This document shows, piece by piece, positions 1 through 9,551 of a DNA stretch of 64,000 bases; within the stretch, counting starts at the first letter, position 1, and each line of letters begins with the position of its first letter. The position numbers and the translations under genes were made by a program. This DNA is from Nostoc desertorum CM1-VF14 (lineage in GTDB: Bacteria; Cyanobacteriota; Cyanobacteriia; Cyanobacteriales; Nostocaceae), in NCBI GenBank assembly GCA_019359245.1, contig JAHHHR010000002.1, forward strand, positions 1-64,000. The letters run 5' to 3'. Under the pieces are notes generated by a model that saw nothing but the letters and a program-made list of their open reading frames with translations, had not been told where the DNA came from and made no database searches.

Positions 1-117
1 CAAGCTTTACGTGAACGCATCCAAGAAATATTCGACCAACTTTCATTTGAGCAGGTAATTTCAGTCTCTTCTTACAACTTTATCCTGGAAGCTCTATTCT
101 ATGCAGCTTCATATTAA
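1..117 (+). CDS. C-terminal end of an upstream protein (5' truncated by window)
   Basis: Open frame from base 1: QALRERIQEIFDQLSFEQVISVSSYNFILEALFYAASY*; no family recognised. Confidence 0.4.
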   Translation, partial: QALRERIQEIFDQLSFEQVISVSSYNFILEALFYAASY

Positions 118-523
118 ATTGGTATTAAGTAACTTGCTGCTGCCACATCAACTAGTTCTAATTCTTAAGAAAAAATGTGTTTTGTCGCTAAAATTTGCCG
201 AATGTAGTAATAAAAGCAGACTATTTATCTGAAATTATATGCCTTAAGCTATTGTTAACAAGGAAGTTAAAAGGCTAAAGAAATCAAAAGTTTTGGTTTT
301 AGTCTTGATCCCTAATAAGTTTTAGCCAAAATCCATAGGTAACCACTCTAAGCATTATTTAAAAATATAACAAGAATATAAAAATATCCTAAAGTTTATT
401 TTTTCGTCGGGATCGCTGAAACCTATAGATAATAATGGCTTTTTGGCTTTTATCCGTCTTTATATATAGAAGCAAAATATAAAGGTGAGATTCAGCCGGA
501 AACGGCACTAAAAATAAATCCAA

Positions 524-838
524 ATGAAACCCATTAAATTTTTAGCATCTGCCTGTAGATATTGCCGTCATTACCAGCCAGAAGGTCGCCGTGGCGGAAC
601 GTGCCAGCAATTGGGAGCGCCAGTTCAAGGAACTTGGAAAGCTTGCTCTTTAGCGCTTCCACCTTTTGCACCTTCTTGGGAAACCTTGGAAGATGCTTGG
701 AGTTTGCCAGATGCAGCCCCAGTTTTAACATCAACTCATTCCTTAGCCTCAGATTTAGACAATGCTGCTCTTACGCCTGTAGAGGAAATAACTGCCTCTG
801 TATCTGAACAGGTAAAGACCAAAGCAATGGTTATTTAG
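524..838 (+). CDS. conserved cyanobacterial hypothetical protein, Cys-containing N-terminus
   Basis: ORF 104 aa (MKPIKFLASACRYCRHYQPEGRRGGTCQ...), followed by a strong terminator. Confidence 0.75.
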   Translation: MKPIKFLASACRYCRHYQPEGRRGGTCQQLGAPVQGTWKACSLALPPFAPSWETLEDAWSLPDAAPVLTSTHSLASDLDNAALTPVEEITASVSEQVKTKAMVI

Positions 839-925
839 TCATCCATTATTACTGAACTGATTTTGTAGTTTGCTTAAAATAAGATTTGTTTTTAAGATTT
901 TTAGTGCTGTAAAAGTTGATATATA

Positions 926-960
926 CAAAAATCGCACCCCGCTAAAGGGTGCGATTTTTG
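926..960. terminator. bidirectional intrinsic terminator between convergent genes
   Basis: Perfect 14-bp stem CAAAAATCGCACCC / GGGTGCGATTTTTG with A/T tracts, between the 524..838 (+) gene and menB (-). Confidence 0.85.
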
Positions 961-965
961 CAGTT

Positions 966-1799
966 TTAAGGTAGCCAAGGAAAAGAGCGAAAATCTGGTG
1001 GCCGCTTTTCGAGAAAAGCTTGTTTGCCCTCAGAACCCTCTTCTGTCATGTAATAGAGTAGGGTGGCATTGCCAGCAAGTTCTTGTAAACCAGCTTGTCC
1101 ATCACAATCAGCATTGAACGCGGCTTTGAGACACCGAATTGCGATCGGACTTTTTTCTAAAATCTCTTGCGCCCATTGAATACCCTCCGCTTCTAGTTGT
1201 TCGACTGGGACGACACAATTAATTAAGCCCATTTCTAGCGCTTGTTGTGCATCATATTGGCGGCAGAGAAACCAAATTTCTCTAGCTTTTTTTTGTCCCA
1301 CAACGCGGGCGAGATAGCTGGCTCCAAAACCACCGTCGAAACTGCCGACTTTGGGGCCAGTCTGTCCAAAAATGGCGTTATCGGCGGCAATGGTAAGGTC
1401 GCAAATTAAGTGTAGGACATGTCCACCACCGATCGCATATCCAGCTACTAAAGCAATCACCACTTTCGGCATGGAACGAATCAAGCGTTGTAAGTCCAAC
1501 ACATTCAAGCGGGGGATGCCAGTATTGTCTACATAACCCGCATGTCCCCGCACACTTTGATCGCCACCTGAACAGAAGGCATATTTGCCATCAGTATGTG
1601 GGCCATAGCCAGTAAATAGGACAACACCAATAGTAGTATCTTCACGAGCATTAGAGAAAGCGTCGTACAGTTCAAAGACTGTTTCAGGACGGAAGGCATT
1701 GCGTTTATGGGGACGATTGATGGTGATTTTCGCAATACCATCAGTTTTTTGATACAGGATGTCTTCGTAGGTTTTGGCAGTTTGCCAGTTAATTTGCAT
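966..1799 (-). CDS. menB: 1,4-dihydroxy-2-naphthoyl-CoA synthase
   Basis: 277 aa crotonase family; [50 protein letters not shown] motifs. Confidence 0.95.
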   Translation of the reverse strand: MQINWQTAKTYEDILYQKTDGIAKITINRPHKRNAFRPETVFELYDAFSNAREDTTIGVVLFTGYGPHTDGKYAFCSGGDQSVRGHAGYVDNTGIPRLNVLDLQRLIRSMPKVVIALVAGYAIGGGHVLHLICDLTIAADNAIFGQTGPKVGSFDGGFGASYLARVVGQKKAREIWFLCRQYDAQQALEMGLINCVVPVEQLEAEGIQWAQEILEKSPIAIRCLKAAFNADCDGQAGLQELAGNATLLYYMTEEGSEGKQAFLEKRPPDFRSFPWLP

Positions 1800-1852
1800 T
1801 GGTATGGAATGCGGTGTTGTGCTTGAGAATTTTATCGCGGACGCAGGGACAA

Positions 1853-1882
1853 GCGATACCTGCGGTGGGCTAGGCCTACGCT
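1853..1882 (+). repeat. small dispersed repeat copy (GCGATACCTGCGGTGGGCTAGGCCTACGCT)
   Basis: Near-identical copies at 2784-2813 and, inverted, 2909-2938. Confidence 0.75.
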
Positions 1883-1940
1883 AAAATTGGTGTCTCAAGC
1901 CTTTACAATCTGGTAATTGCCTGGGTGTGGAAGAATCAAA

Positions 1941-2765
1941 ATGCGACGTGACACCATTTTCTACAAATTATTTAAGCAATTTCCGGGTTTGCTATTTGAA
2001 TTAGTAGATGAACCACCTCCAGAAGCAGAAAACTACCAGTTTGAATCAGTTGAAGTGAAAGAAACCGCGTTTCGGATTGATGGAGTATTTTTACCTCCGG
2101 CTGATGCAGTTTCCAAAACCGTCTTTTTTGCTGAAGTGCAGTTTCAAAAGGACGAAGACCTATATCACCGCTTCTTCAGCGAATTGTTTTTGTTTCTCTA
2201 CCGCAACTCGATTCGTTACGATGACTGGTTTGGTGTAATAATTTTTGGCTCTGGCAGCCTAGAACCTTCCAACTCAACGATTCACCGCGCTTTGCTGGAA
2301 AGTGGTCAAATTAGGCGGGTTTATCTGGATGAGTTGGGGGATTTGCGAGAACAACCTCTAGGATTGGGTTTGATGTTGCTAACAAATGTTACTTCTGAAA
2401 CCGAAGCAGTGGAAGGGGCGCGGTTTTTGCTGGAGCAAGCACGGCAACAGTCGGAGCAAGCGATAATTGATTTAGTGACGACGATTATCGTCTACAAATT
2501 TTCTAACCTTAGTCGAGAGGAGATTGTAGCAATGTTGGGACTGAATTTGGAAGAACCACGGGCTATTCGGGAAGCAAAGCAAGAAGGAGAAAGAACGATC
2601 ATTTTACGACTATTAAATCGGTGTGTGGGTAATATTCCTGATACGCTTCTATCTCAGATTCAAGGGTTATCGTTGGAACAGTTGGAAACTTTAGGTGATG
2701 CTTTGTTAGATTTCTCTGCTCTTGCTGATTTGGAAGGGTGGTTACAAGGTGAAGTAAGCGGGTAA
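1941..2765 (+). CDS. Rpn/DUF2887 family PD-(D/E)XK-like putative nuclease/transposase
   Basis: MRRDTIFYKLFKQFPGLLFELV...FRIDGVFLPP...FFAEVQFQKDEDLYHRFFSELFLFL; paralogous to 21803..22636; internal ATG at 1941 is the likely start. Confidence 0.85.
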   Translation: MRRDTIFYKLFKQFPGLLFELVDEPPPEAENYQFESVEVKETAFRIDGVFLPPADAVSKTVFFAEVQFQKDEDLYHRFFSELFLFLYRNSIRYDDWFGVIIFGSGSLEPSNSTIHRALLESGQIRRVYLDELGDLREQPLGLGLMLLTNVTSETEAVEGARFLLEQARQQSEQAIIDLVTTIIVYKFSNLSREEIVAMLGLNLEEPRAIREAKQEGERTIILRLLNRCVGNIPDTLLSQIQGLSLEQLETLGDALLDFSALADLEGWLQGEVSG

Positions 2766-2783
2766 GTTTCACGTAGAGGATAA

Positions 2784-2813
2784 GGCGATACCTGCGGTGG
2801 GCTACGCCTACGC
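2784..2813 (+). repeat. small dispersed repeat copy
   Basis: GGCGATACCTGCGGTGGGCTACGCCTACGC. Confidence 0.8.
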
Positions 2814-2829
2814 ACCCGGTAAAATAATT

Positions 2830-3067
2830 ATGTCTACAAATAAAGTTTCTCTTAATGAAGAAGCATTTGCAGACACGCAGGTATATCAGAAGTAGTGGAA
2901 GAAAAAGTGCGTAGGCGTAGCCCACCGTAGGTATCGCTCTTCCTACGGCTGATAGACTAGTTAGTGAACAGCCAAGCAATTTAGGTCAAATTTATGATGC
3001 TATTCAAGAAAGCAGAAAACCGCATTTGACTTGGAATGTTGTATCCAGTATTGGCGTTAAGCAATAA
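2830..3067 (+). pseudogene. decayed small ORF interrupted by a dispersed repeat
   Basis: MSTNKVSLNEEAFADTQVYQ- then frame change (EVVEEKV), repeat at 2909-2938, then ADRLVSEQPSNLGQIYDAIQESRKPHLTWNVVSSIGVKQ*. Confidence 0.4.
2909..2938 (-). repeat. small dispersed repeat copy (inverted)
   Basis: GCGTAGGCGTAGCCCACCGTAGGTATCGCT. Confidence 0.8.
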
Positions 3068-3093
3068 CCTAAAATAAAGATTTCATTTATTGA

Positions 3094-3756
3094 ATGGAAT
3101 ATGATACTGATAATCAATTAAGCCTGAACTTGTGGCAGCAATCTGCACATTCTTCACACTTGCAGGTAGACCAACTTTCTGTATCTGATGCAGAAATTAC
3201 ATACTATCCTAGCTATTTTACAGTGGAGGAAAGTGATGAAATACTCCAGAGGTTATTTATAGAAGTTAATTGGCAACAAGACAAAATAAAATGCTATGGC
3301 AAAGAGATAAACTTACCCAGACTGACTGCATGGTATGGCGACACTGGTAAATGTTATACATATTCAAAAATTAAAATGAATCCAATACCTTGGACACCAG
3401 TGTTGTTATTAATAAAGAAGAGAGTTGAAGAGATAGCACAATTCTCTTTTAATAGTGTTCTTCTCAATTTTTACCGTGATGGCAAAGATAGCGTTTCTTG
3501 GCATTCTGATGATGAGCCAGAATTAGGGAAATATCCAATTATTTATTCTGTTAGCTTTGGAGGTGAAAGAAAATTCCAACTTAGGCATAAATTCGATAAA
3601 AAATTAAAAAAAGTAGAGTTGGTTTTAACTCATGGTAGCCTTTTAATTATGAAAGGTAAAACACAAGAATATTGGCAGCACCAAATACCTAAAACCTCAA
3701 AGCCTGTAATGCCAAGAATAAACTTAACATTTAGAATTATAAAGTCTTTGACTTAA
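3094..3756 (+). CDS. AlkB-like alpha-ketoglutarate-dependent dioxygenase
   Basis: WHSDDEPELG (HxD), FGGERKFQLRHK, HGSLLIMKGKTQEYWQHQIPK, PRINLTFR motifs of the AlkB/ALKBH2 family. Confidence 0.9.
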   Translation: MEYDTDNQLSLNLWQQSAHSSHLQVDQLSVSDAEITYYPSYFTVEESDEILQRLFIEVNWQQDKIKCYGKEINLPRLTAWYGDTGKCYTYSKIKMNPIPWTPVLLLIKKRVEEIAQFSFNSVLLNFYRDGKDSVSWHSDDEPELGKYPIIYSVSFGGERKFQLRHKFDKKLKKVELVLTHGSLLIMKGKTQEYWQHQIPKTSKPVMPRINLTFRIIKSLT

Positions 3757-3807
3757 TCGGTATATTTCATACTTCTATTTAGCAATATGTAACGACATAC
3801 TTAAATA

Positions 3808-5556
3808 TTAAATATCTGCGGCAAATCTCCTCAAATTTCCCTGTCGCCACTTAGCATCTACTTTCCGATTTGTCGCTAACTCTAGAACCCTTATCCCTTT
3901 AGTTGGAAGCGGGCTTAATTTTTGCTGTAAATATTCCCAAGAAGTAATCAATTCATGCTGCACATTATAAGTAGCACATAACTGAGCAAAATCAATATCC
4001 TGGGGAGTGCCGAAAAACTCTTCAAATGGTGGGTCAAATTTGGCAATAGGTAACATTTCAAAAATTCCACCGCCATTGTTGTTGATTAATACAATTGTCA
4101 AATGTCCGACAAACTTATTGCGGATTAAAAAACCATTGGTATCATGCAACAGTGCTAAATCTCCCGTCAACATCACACTACTTTGCTGGCGATGGGCAAT
4201 TCCTAAAGCTGTGGATAATGTGCCATCAATGCCATTTGCACCCCGGTTAAAGTGCGATCGCACTCCTAAATTACTCGGTTTCCAGAAATATTCCACATCC
4301 CGCACAGGCATACTATTGGCAATAAACAGAGGCGTTTCTGGCGGTAAAATCTGAGAAATTAACCAAGCTGCTTTACTCTCAATTATTTCATCTATTTTCT
4401 CCATCGTCTGGTCAACAGTTAACCTAACCTTAGCTTCCGCATCACACCATTTCTTGCCATAGTCTGAGGAGAAAGATAAATTTCCCTCCTCTACTTTTAT
4501 GTCTTCTATAGATATCCGTAAATGCGTCGTCCTTCCATGCAAAGGGTCAAGGTTTTGGTCACTCTTGTCAATTACCCAACGTCGCGGTTGCGTTGCATCT
4601 ATCCAGGTTCGCAGTTCTTTACTTGTAGGCATTTCTCCAACCTGAATCACCATTTCGGGTGCTAGCTGCTTTGCTAGTTGCTGATTTCGCAAAATCAAGT
4701 CATAAGTGGAAATCAAATAAGGGTTGAGTTCGGCATAATTTCTCACTGGGGAAAGTCCCTCAGCTAGCACTGGCCATTTGAGAGTTTGGGAAAGGTGCGC
4801 GATCGCTCTACAATACTCTTCTGGTTGCAACGGTTGGGCAACACCTGCGATAATAATGCCGCGATCGCATTCTTTCCATTCTTTGGGTATGGGGCATGGG
4901 GCATAGGGCATGGGGCATGGGTTTGCTATTCCTGCGAAAAAGTCTTCTGGGTGGAACTGGGACTGTAAATAACTCAAGTCGGTTCCATCAGGAAGAGGTG
5001 CTAAAGGATCGCGAAAAGGAATATTCAAATGTACTGGCCCCTTTGTAGGAGTTTGCGCCCTTTCCCAGCTATGAATTACCATTTGTCGCAGGTAAGCTAG
5101 CATTTCCATATCAGCAGAGGGTAAGGCTAACTCTGTTTGCCAATTTGGGTAGTTTCCATATAATCTCAATTGATCTACAGTTTGCCCAGAGTGACAATCT
5201 CGCAATTCTGGCGGTCTATCGGTGGTCAATATCAACAGTGGTACGCGACTATATGAGGCTTCAATGACTGCTGAATAAAAATTTGCTCCTGCTGTACCAG
5301 AGGTGCAAACTAGTACTACAGGGCGTCCGGTTGCTTTAGCTTGTCCTAAGGCGAAAAAGGCGGCGGAGCGTTCATCGAGAATGGAAATCGCTTCAATTTC
5401 AGGTGCTTGTTGAGCAAAGGCTACTGCTAAGGGTGTAGAGCGCGATCCAGGACAAATGATGGCACACTTCAATCCCAACCGCTTTAGCGTCTCTGTTAAA
5501 ATATAGGCCCAAACTTGATTAACATTTCTAAAGGCGATCGGCATTAAATCAAACAT
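3808..5556 (-). CDS. menD: 2-succinyl-5-enolpyruvyl-6-hydroxy-3-cyclohexene-1-carboxylate synthase
   Basis: 582 aa ThDP enzyme; CPGSRSTPLAVAFAQQ, VCTSGTAGANFYSAVIEA, TGDLALLHDTNG motifs; contains an in-frame heptamer insertion. Confidence 0.95.
   Translation of the reverse strand: MFDLMPIAFRNVNQVWAYILTETLKRLGLKCAIICPGSRSTPLAVAFAQQAPEIEAISILDERSAAFFALGQAKATGRPVVLVCTSGTAGANFYSAVIEASYSRVPLLILTTDRPPELRDCHSGQTVDQLRLYGNYPNWQTELALPSADMEMLAYLRQMVIHSWERAQTPTKGPVHLNIPFRDPLAPLPDGTDLSYLQSQFHPEDFFAGIANPCPMPYAPCPIPKEWKECDRGIIIAGVAQPLQPEEYCRAIAHLSQTLKWPVLAEGLSPVRNYAELNPYLISTYDLILRNQQLAKQLAPEMVIQVGEMPTSKELRTWIDATQPRRWVIDKSDQNLDPLHGRTTHLRISIEDIKVEEGNLSFSSDYGKKWCDAEAKVRLTVDQTMEKIDEIIESKAAWLISQILPPETPLFIANSMPVRDVEYFWKPSNLGVRSHFNRGANGIDGTLSTALGIAHRQQSSVMLTGDLALLHDTNGFLIRNKFVGHLTIVLINNNGGGIFEMLPIAKFDPPFEEFFGTPQDIDFAQLCATYNVQHELITSWEYLQQKLSPLPTKGIRVLELATNRKVDAKWRQGNLRRFAADI
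4884..4922. repeat. heptamer (STRR-like, GGGCATG) array inside menD
   Basis: GGTATGGGGCATGGGGCATAGGGCATGGGGCATGG encoding NPCPMPYAPCPIP on the minus strand. Confidence 0.8.
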
Positions 5557-5738
5557 AGCTATAAAACAATCTTAAATTTTAGATTTTATTTAGGGAAATT
5601 CAATTTAAAATCCATCTGGGAAAGTTTGACAAATGCGGAGATGGAACCCAACACCGCCACGCGAGTTTGTGGGGAAGAAAATCTCCAAGCAAACTTGCTC
5701 CACTTTCTACAAAATGCCCAATTTGCTCTCAAACTTTT

Positions 5739-6107
5739 ATGGACTGCATTCATTTAACGGGAATTCGCTGCTATGGCTACACTGGGTATCTACCAGAAGA
5801 ACAGGTGCTAGGACAATGGTTTGAGGTGGATGTGAGGTTATGGTTGGATATCTCCACAGCGGCCAAGACTGACGCGATCGAAGACACTTTAGATTATCGC
5901 AGCGTCATTAGCTTGATACAACATCTGGTCAAAACGTCTAAGTTTGCTTTGATAGAGAAATTGGTAGCAACGATCGCAGATTCTATTCTGCAAGAATGCG
6001 ATCGTGTAACACAAGTCCAAGTCATTCTGAGCAAACCTGCCGCACCTATTCCAGACTTTGGTGGCAAAATTAGCATTGAACTTACTAAAAGTAAGTCCAA
6101 TCACTAA
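5739..6107 (+). CDS. folB: dihydroneopterin aldolase
   Basis: MDCIHLTGIRCYGYTGYLPEEQVLGQWFEVDVRLWLD...DTLDYRSV; ATG at 5739 is the probable start of the longer ORF. Confidence 0.9.
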   Translation: MDCIHLTGIRCYGYTGYLPEEQVLGQWFEVDVRLWLDISTAAKTDAIEDTLDYRSVISLIQHLVKTSKFALIEKLVATIADSILQECDRVTQVQVILSKPAAPIPDFGGKISIELTKSKSNH

Positions 6108-6890
6108 AGCATAAAACACGTTTTTTCTCAATATCTATAACCTAGCAAATAGAGGGGGTTTAGGTGGAGCTTGGAAGTATCTGACAAATACAACCTTTCT
6201 TGCCATCGCCCCCAGTACCAGATAGTTCTCATAAAACTAAAAAATCATGGATCTGCTAATGAGCATTTAAGTTGCATATTTTCAGATTACAGTATTTGTA
6301 ATTAAGCATTAATTAGAATTTATGAATATTTTTAATTAATACCATTTGATTCAAAATTAAACTTTTAAAACAGTTTCAAACAGTAATTTGTACTCCAAGT
6401 TCTTTGTAGACAAAGCAGTTTTAAACAGTTTTATCCTAGATAATCATTGATTCTTAGTAGTAAGTTAGTGAATTGATATTATTATCATATTACATACATT
6501 ACACTCTGTTAATTTTTTTGGTTTAGGTGAAATAATATGCAATAATTTAATGAATTGTCCTTCTTGCTTAATTTTTAAATAAATACTATAATCGCTTATA
6601 CCTTTTTCCAAAAAAATATTGCATATTTTAAAAATCAGTCTTTGATTGCTGGTAATTTATATCTCATGTTGATAACATGATATTAAATATATTAAACAAT
6701 CAAAAATTAGCTTTGACAAGCACAGAAATTATGACAGCTTAATAACATGATGCTATTAGATGATTAGTCAGTATTTATATCAAGCAATCAGATACGGTAG
6801 CTAGAGATTGTTTATGATAAAATAATGATTTTTAGTTAAAGTTAACACTCATAACAAAAATCTTAACCTTAGCAGACAGGTTATTGTAAA

Positions 6891-8174
6891 ATGTTCGCTC
6901 GCCAAATCCTAGTTGTTGAGGATGAAAAAATCCTAGCCTCAGATATTAGAAAAAGTTTACAAAAATTAGGTTATTCCGTTTCAGAAATAACTAACTCTGG
7001 TGAAGAAGTAATAAAAAAGGTAGCAGAAACTCATCCAAATTTAGTATTAATTGATATTGGACTAGCTGGGGAAATCAACGGTATAGACGTAGTGGATATT
7101 ATTCAGAATCAGTTCCATGTGCCTGTAGTATATTTAACGGATAGCTCTGAATATAAAACATTACAAAAAAATCATCTCAGTGAGTCTTTTAGTTACATAG
7201 CCAAACCATTTCTTGAAAGCGATTTACATTTTGCAATTGAAATGGCACTTTATAAACATCAGAGCGAAAAAATATTATACGAAGAAAAACAGAGGCTGAC
7301 AGCAATTATTAACAGTATGGGCTGTGCAGTGATTGTAACTTATGCAAATGGTTGTATTCAAATGATGAATCCCATAGCAGAAGTAATCACTGGCTGGAAG
7401 CAAAGTGAAGCGTTTGGTAAGGATTTAATAGAAGTCGTTAATTTAGTTGACAAAGAGATAGGAGAAAAAATTGAGAACTTGGCGACAAATGTAATTAAAG
7501 CCGATGAAGTTTTCAATTTACCAGAAAACTGTACACTGATTACCAAAGATGGCAAAGAAATAGCGATTGGCGATAATATTGCACCCATCCGCGATCACAA
7601 TGGCAATATTACTGGCACAGTTTTAGTTTTTCAAGATATTACCAAACGCAAAGAGACAGAGGCACAACTGATCCGTAATGCGTTTTATGATGGACTGACA
7701 GCATTACCAAATCGTGTTTTATTTTTAGATCGGCTCAGGCAAACGATTGAGCGTAGTAAACGCAGAAGCGATTATTATTTTGCAGTTTTATTTTTGGATT
7801 TAGATGGCTTTAAGGAGATTAACGATCGCTTTGGGCATGGAATAGGGGATGATTTTTTAGTAGCGATCGCTAGACGTTTAGAGTCGTGCTTACGCGGTGG
7901 CGATACTGTAGCACGATTTGGTGGCGATGAGTTTACTGTTCTTTTAGAGGATATTAAAGACATTACCGACGCTACCAATGTTGCCAAACGGATTCAAGAC
8001 TCCTTACGATTGCCAATTAACCTGAATGGATATCAATTATCTACCACAGCTAGTATTGGTATTACTTGGAATTTTAACAATTATGAGGAGCCTGCAACTC
8101 TGCTGCGAGATGCTGATATTGCTATGTACCGAGCTAAACGGCAGGGGAAAGCTACTTATGCAATATTTAGTTAA
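6891..8174 (+). CDS. response regulator receiver - PAS - GGDEF diguanylate cyclase
   Basis: ILVVEDEKILASDI..., VLIDIGL, PAS segment, DGLTALPNRVLFLDRL, RFGGDEFTVLLED. Confidence 0.93.
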   Translation: MFARQILVVEDEKILASDIRKSLQKLGYSVSEITNSGEEVIKKVAETHPNLVLIDIGLAGEINGIDVVDIIQNQFHVPVVYLTDSSEYKTLQKNHLSESFSYIAKPFLESDLHFAIEMALYKHQSEKILYEEKQRLTAIINSMGCAVIVTYANGCIQMMNPIAEVITGWKQSEAFGKDLIEVVNLVDKEIGEKIENLATNVIKADEVFNLPENCTLITKDGKEIAIGDNIAPIRDHNGNITGTVLVFQDITKRKETEAQLIRNAFYDGLTALPNRVLFLDRLRQTIERSKRRSDYYFAVLFLDLDGFKEINDRFGHGIGDDFLVAIARRLESCLRGGDTVARFGGDEFTVLLEDIKDITDATNVAKRIQDSLRLPINLNGYQLSTTASIGITWNFNNYEEPATLLRDADIAMYRAKRQGKATYAIFS

Positions 8175-8200
8175 ACAAAAAGAAGCCCCATAAGTCTGTC

Positions 8201-8761
8201 ATGGAAAAAACCGAAAAGCAGAAAATGCTTACAGGGTAATTATATCTGGCGGAAGATCCAGAATTAGGTGCCGAAAGTAAGCGAGCTAGTTGTCTGTTGC
8301 GAAGGTACAATTCTACAACTGAAGAACAGCAAGAGCAACGGCAGCAAATTTTACAAGAATTATTTGGAAAGATAGGCCACACAACATCAATTGTGCCACC
8401 CTTTCACTGTGACTATGGCAGTAATATATTCGCTGGTGACAGATTGTATATGAACTATGCCTGTGTAATTTTAGACTGTAATCCAGTTCACATTGGTGAA
8501 AATGTTTTATGCGCTCCTTATGTGCAAATTTATACTGCTTATCATCCTGTAGAGCCAGAAATTCGTCTTTCTGGAAGAGAATTAGCTGCCCCAATTAGCA
8601 TTGGTAACAATGTCTGGATTGGTGGCAGTGCAATTATTTGTCCAGGTGTAACTATTGGCGATAACACAACCATTGGTGCTGGCAGTGTAGTTGTCAAAGA
8701 TATACTTGAGAATGTTGTCGCCGCTGGCAATCCCTGCCGCGTCATTCGGTATTTATCCTAG
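8201..8761 (+). pseudogene. maltose O-acetyltransferase-like protein with one in-frame TAA (8237-8239)
   Basis: ATG 8201 frame: MEKTEKQKMLTG*LYLAEDPELGAESKRASCLLRRYNSTTEEQ...; left-handed beta-helix acetyltransferase body (IGNNVWIGGSAIICPGVTIGDNTTIGAGSVVVKD) intact downstream to 8761. Confidence 0.75.
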
Positions 8762-8764
8762 AAT

Positions 8765-9145
8765 TTAAAACTTATATCCTCTAGCAATCCAATAGAGCCA
8801 GTCTGCGATCGCTTCTTGAGTTTCACTGTCAACATCAATGGCTGTTATTTCAGATAACTTTGCAGAATATACATCATCATCCTTACCATTAATGTAAGCT
8901 ACTTCTACAAGCATATCTTTTAAACACTCATCATCTGGGGCCATTCCCAGCACTTCGACTTGTTTCTCCTCAGCAGCAGCTGACTTGCGTCCCTTTTTAG
9001 CCCATTTAGCCATAAAGGGAAAATTCAGAGCCTCCTCAAGGTAGTAGTACCAACCCATAGCCCTGTCTTCTTTATCTTCAGCATCTACAATGATCTCTGT
9101 TTTAATGCGATGCTCTCGGTTTTCGTCGGCTTCAACACTAGGCAT
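8765..9145 (-). CDS. CcbP-like calcium-binding protein
   Basis: Acidic ~126 aa; MPSVEADENREHRIKTEIIVDAEDKEDRAMGWYYYLEEALNFPFMAKW resembles the cyanobacterial CcbP family; ATG at 9145 preferred over the 9289 start. Confidence 0.7.
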   Translation of the reverse strand: MPSVEADENREHRIKTEIIVDAEDKEDRAMGWYYYLEEALNFPFMAKWAKKGRKSAAAEEKQVEVLGMAPDDECLKDMLVEVAYINGKDDDVYSAKLSEITAIDVDSETQEAIADWLYWIARGYKF

Positions 9146-9232
9146 AAAATAACGCTTTACGTATAATGCATTTTGATAATATACCAAAATCTTGGTTAGG
9201 AATAGTTTTTCTAAAATATAGTTAAGTATATA

Positions 9233-9334
9233 GGACTTAGGCAGAAGAGATCCCCCAACTCCCTTAAAAAGGGCGCTTTTAAGGTTCACCTTTTTTATAG
9301 GGTGTCTAGGTTTCGGTTTTCAGTGCGTAAGTCT
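9233..9334. mobile_element. degenerate MITE-like element
   Basis: GGACTTAGGCAG ... CAGTGCGTAAGTCT imperfect terminal inverted repeats, same termini family as 41730-41893. Confidence 0.4.
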
Positions 9335-9355
9335 TGGTATATCTAAGTTATACAA

Positions 9356-9384
9356 AAAACCGTTTGTGATTGACAAACGGTTTT
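9356..9384 (-). terminator. intrinsic terminator downstream of the DUF1517 gene
   Basis: AAAACCGTTTGT-GATTG-ACAAACGGTTTT perfect 12-bp stem. Confidence 0.75.
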
Positions 9385-9551
9385 CTAGTTATTGCCCTCA
9401 AGGGGGAACTTATTTGTTGCGCCAAGATACCAACTTAGGTATTAACGTTTTAGCGCGAACGCGAAACAGGGGGAGACGCCAAAGGCGAACGAGCGTCAGG
9501 CAGTATTCCTTCTGCCTCCTGCCTCCTGCCCTCTGCCTTTCTTATTGAAGA

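Noticed and set aside
562-807. Overlapping ORFs on both strands of the 524..838 gene
   Set aside because: Shadow ORFs; the 524..838 frame has the plausible start, Cys-rich motif and terminator.
2599-2979. 126-aa minus-strand ORF
   Set aside because: Antisense to the Rpn gene and runs through two dispersed repeats; no recognisable protein features.
4007-4354. 115-aa plus-strand ORF inside menD
   Set aside because: Antisense shadow of a well-supported conserved gene.
9366-9548. 60-aa ORF starting in a terminator hairpin
   Set aside because: Composed of terminator and repeat sequence.
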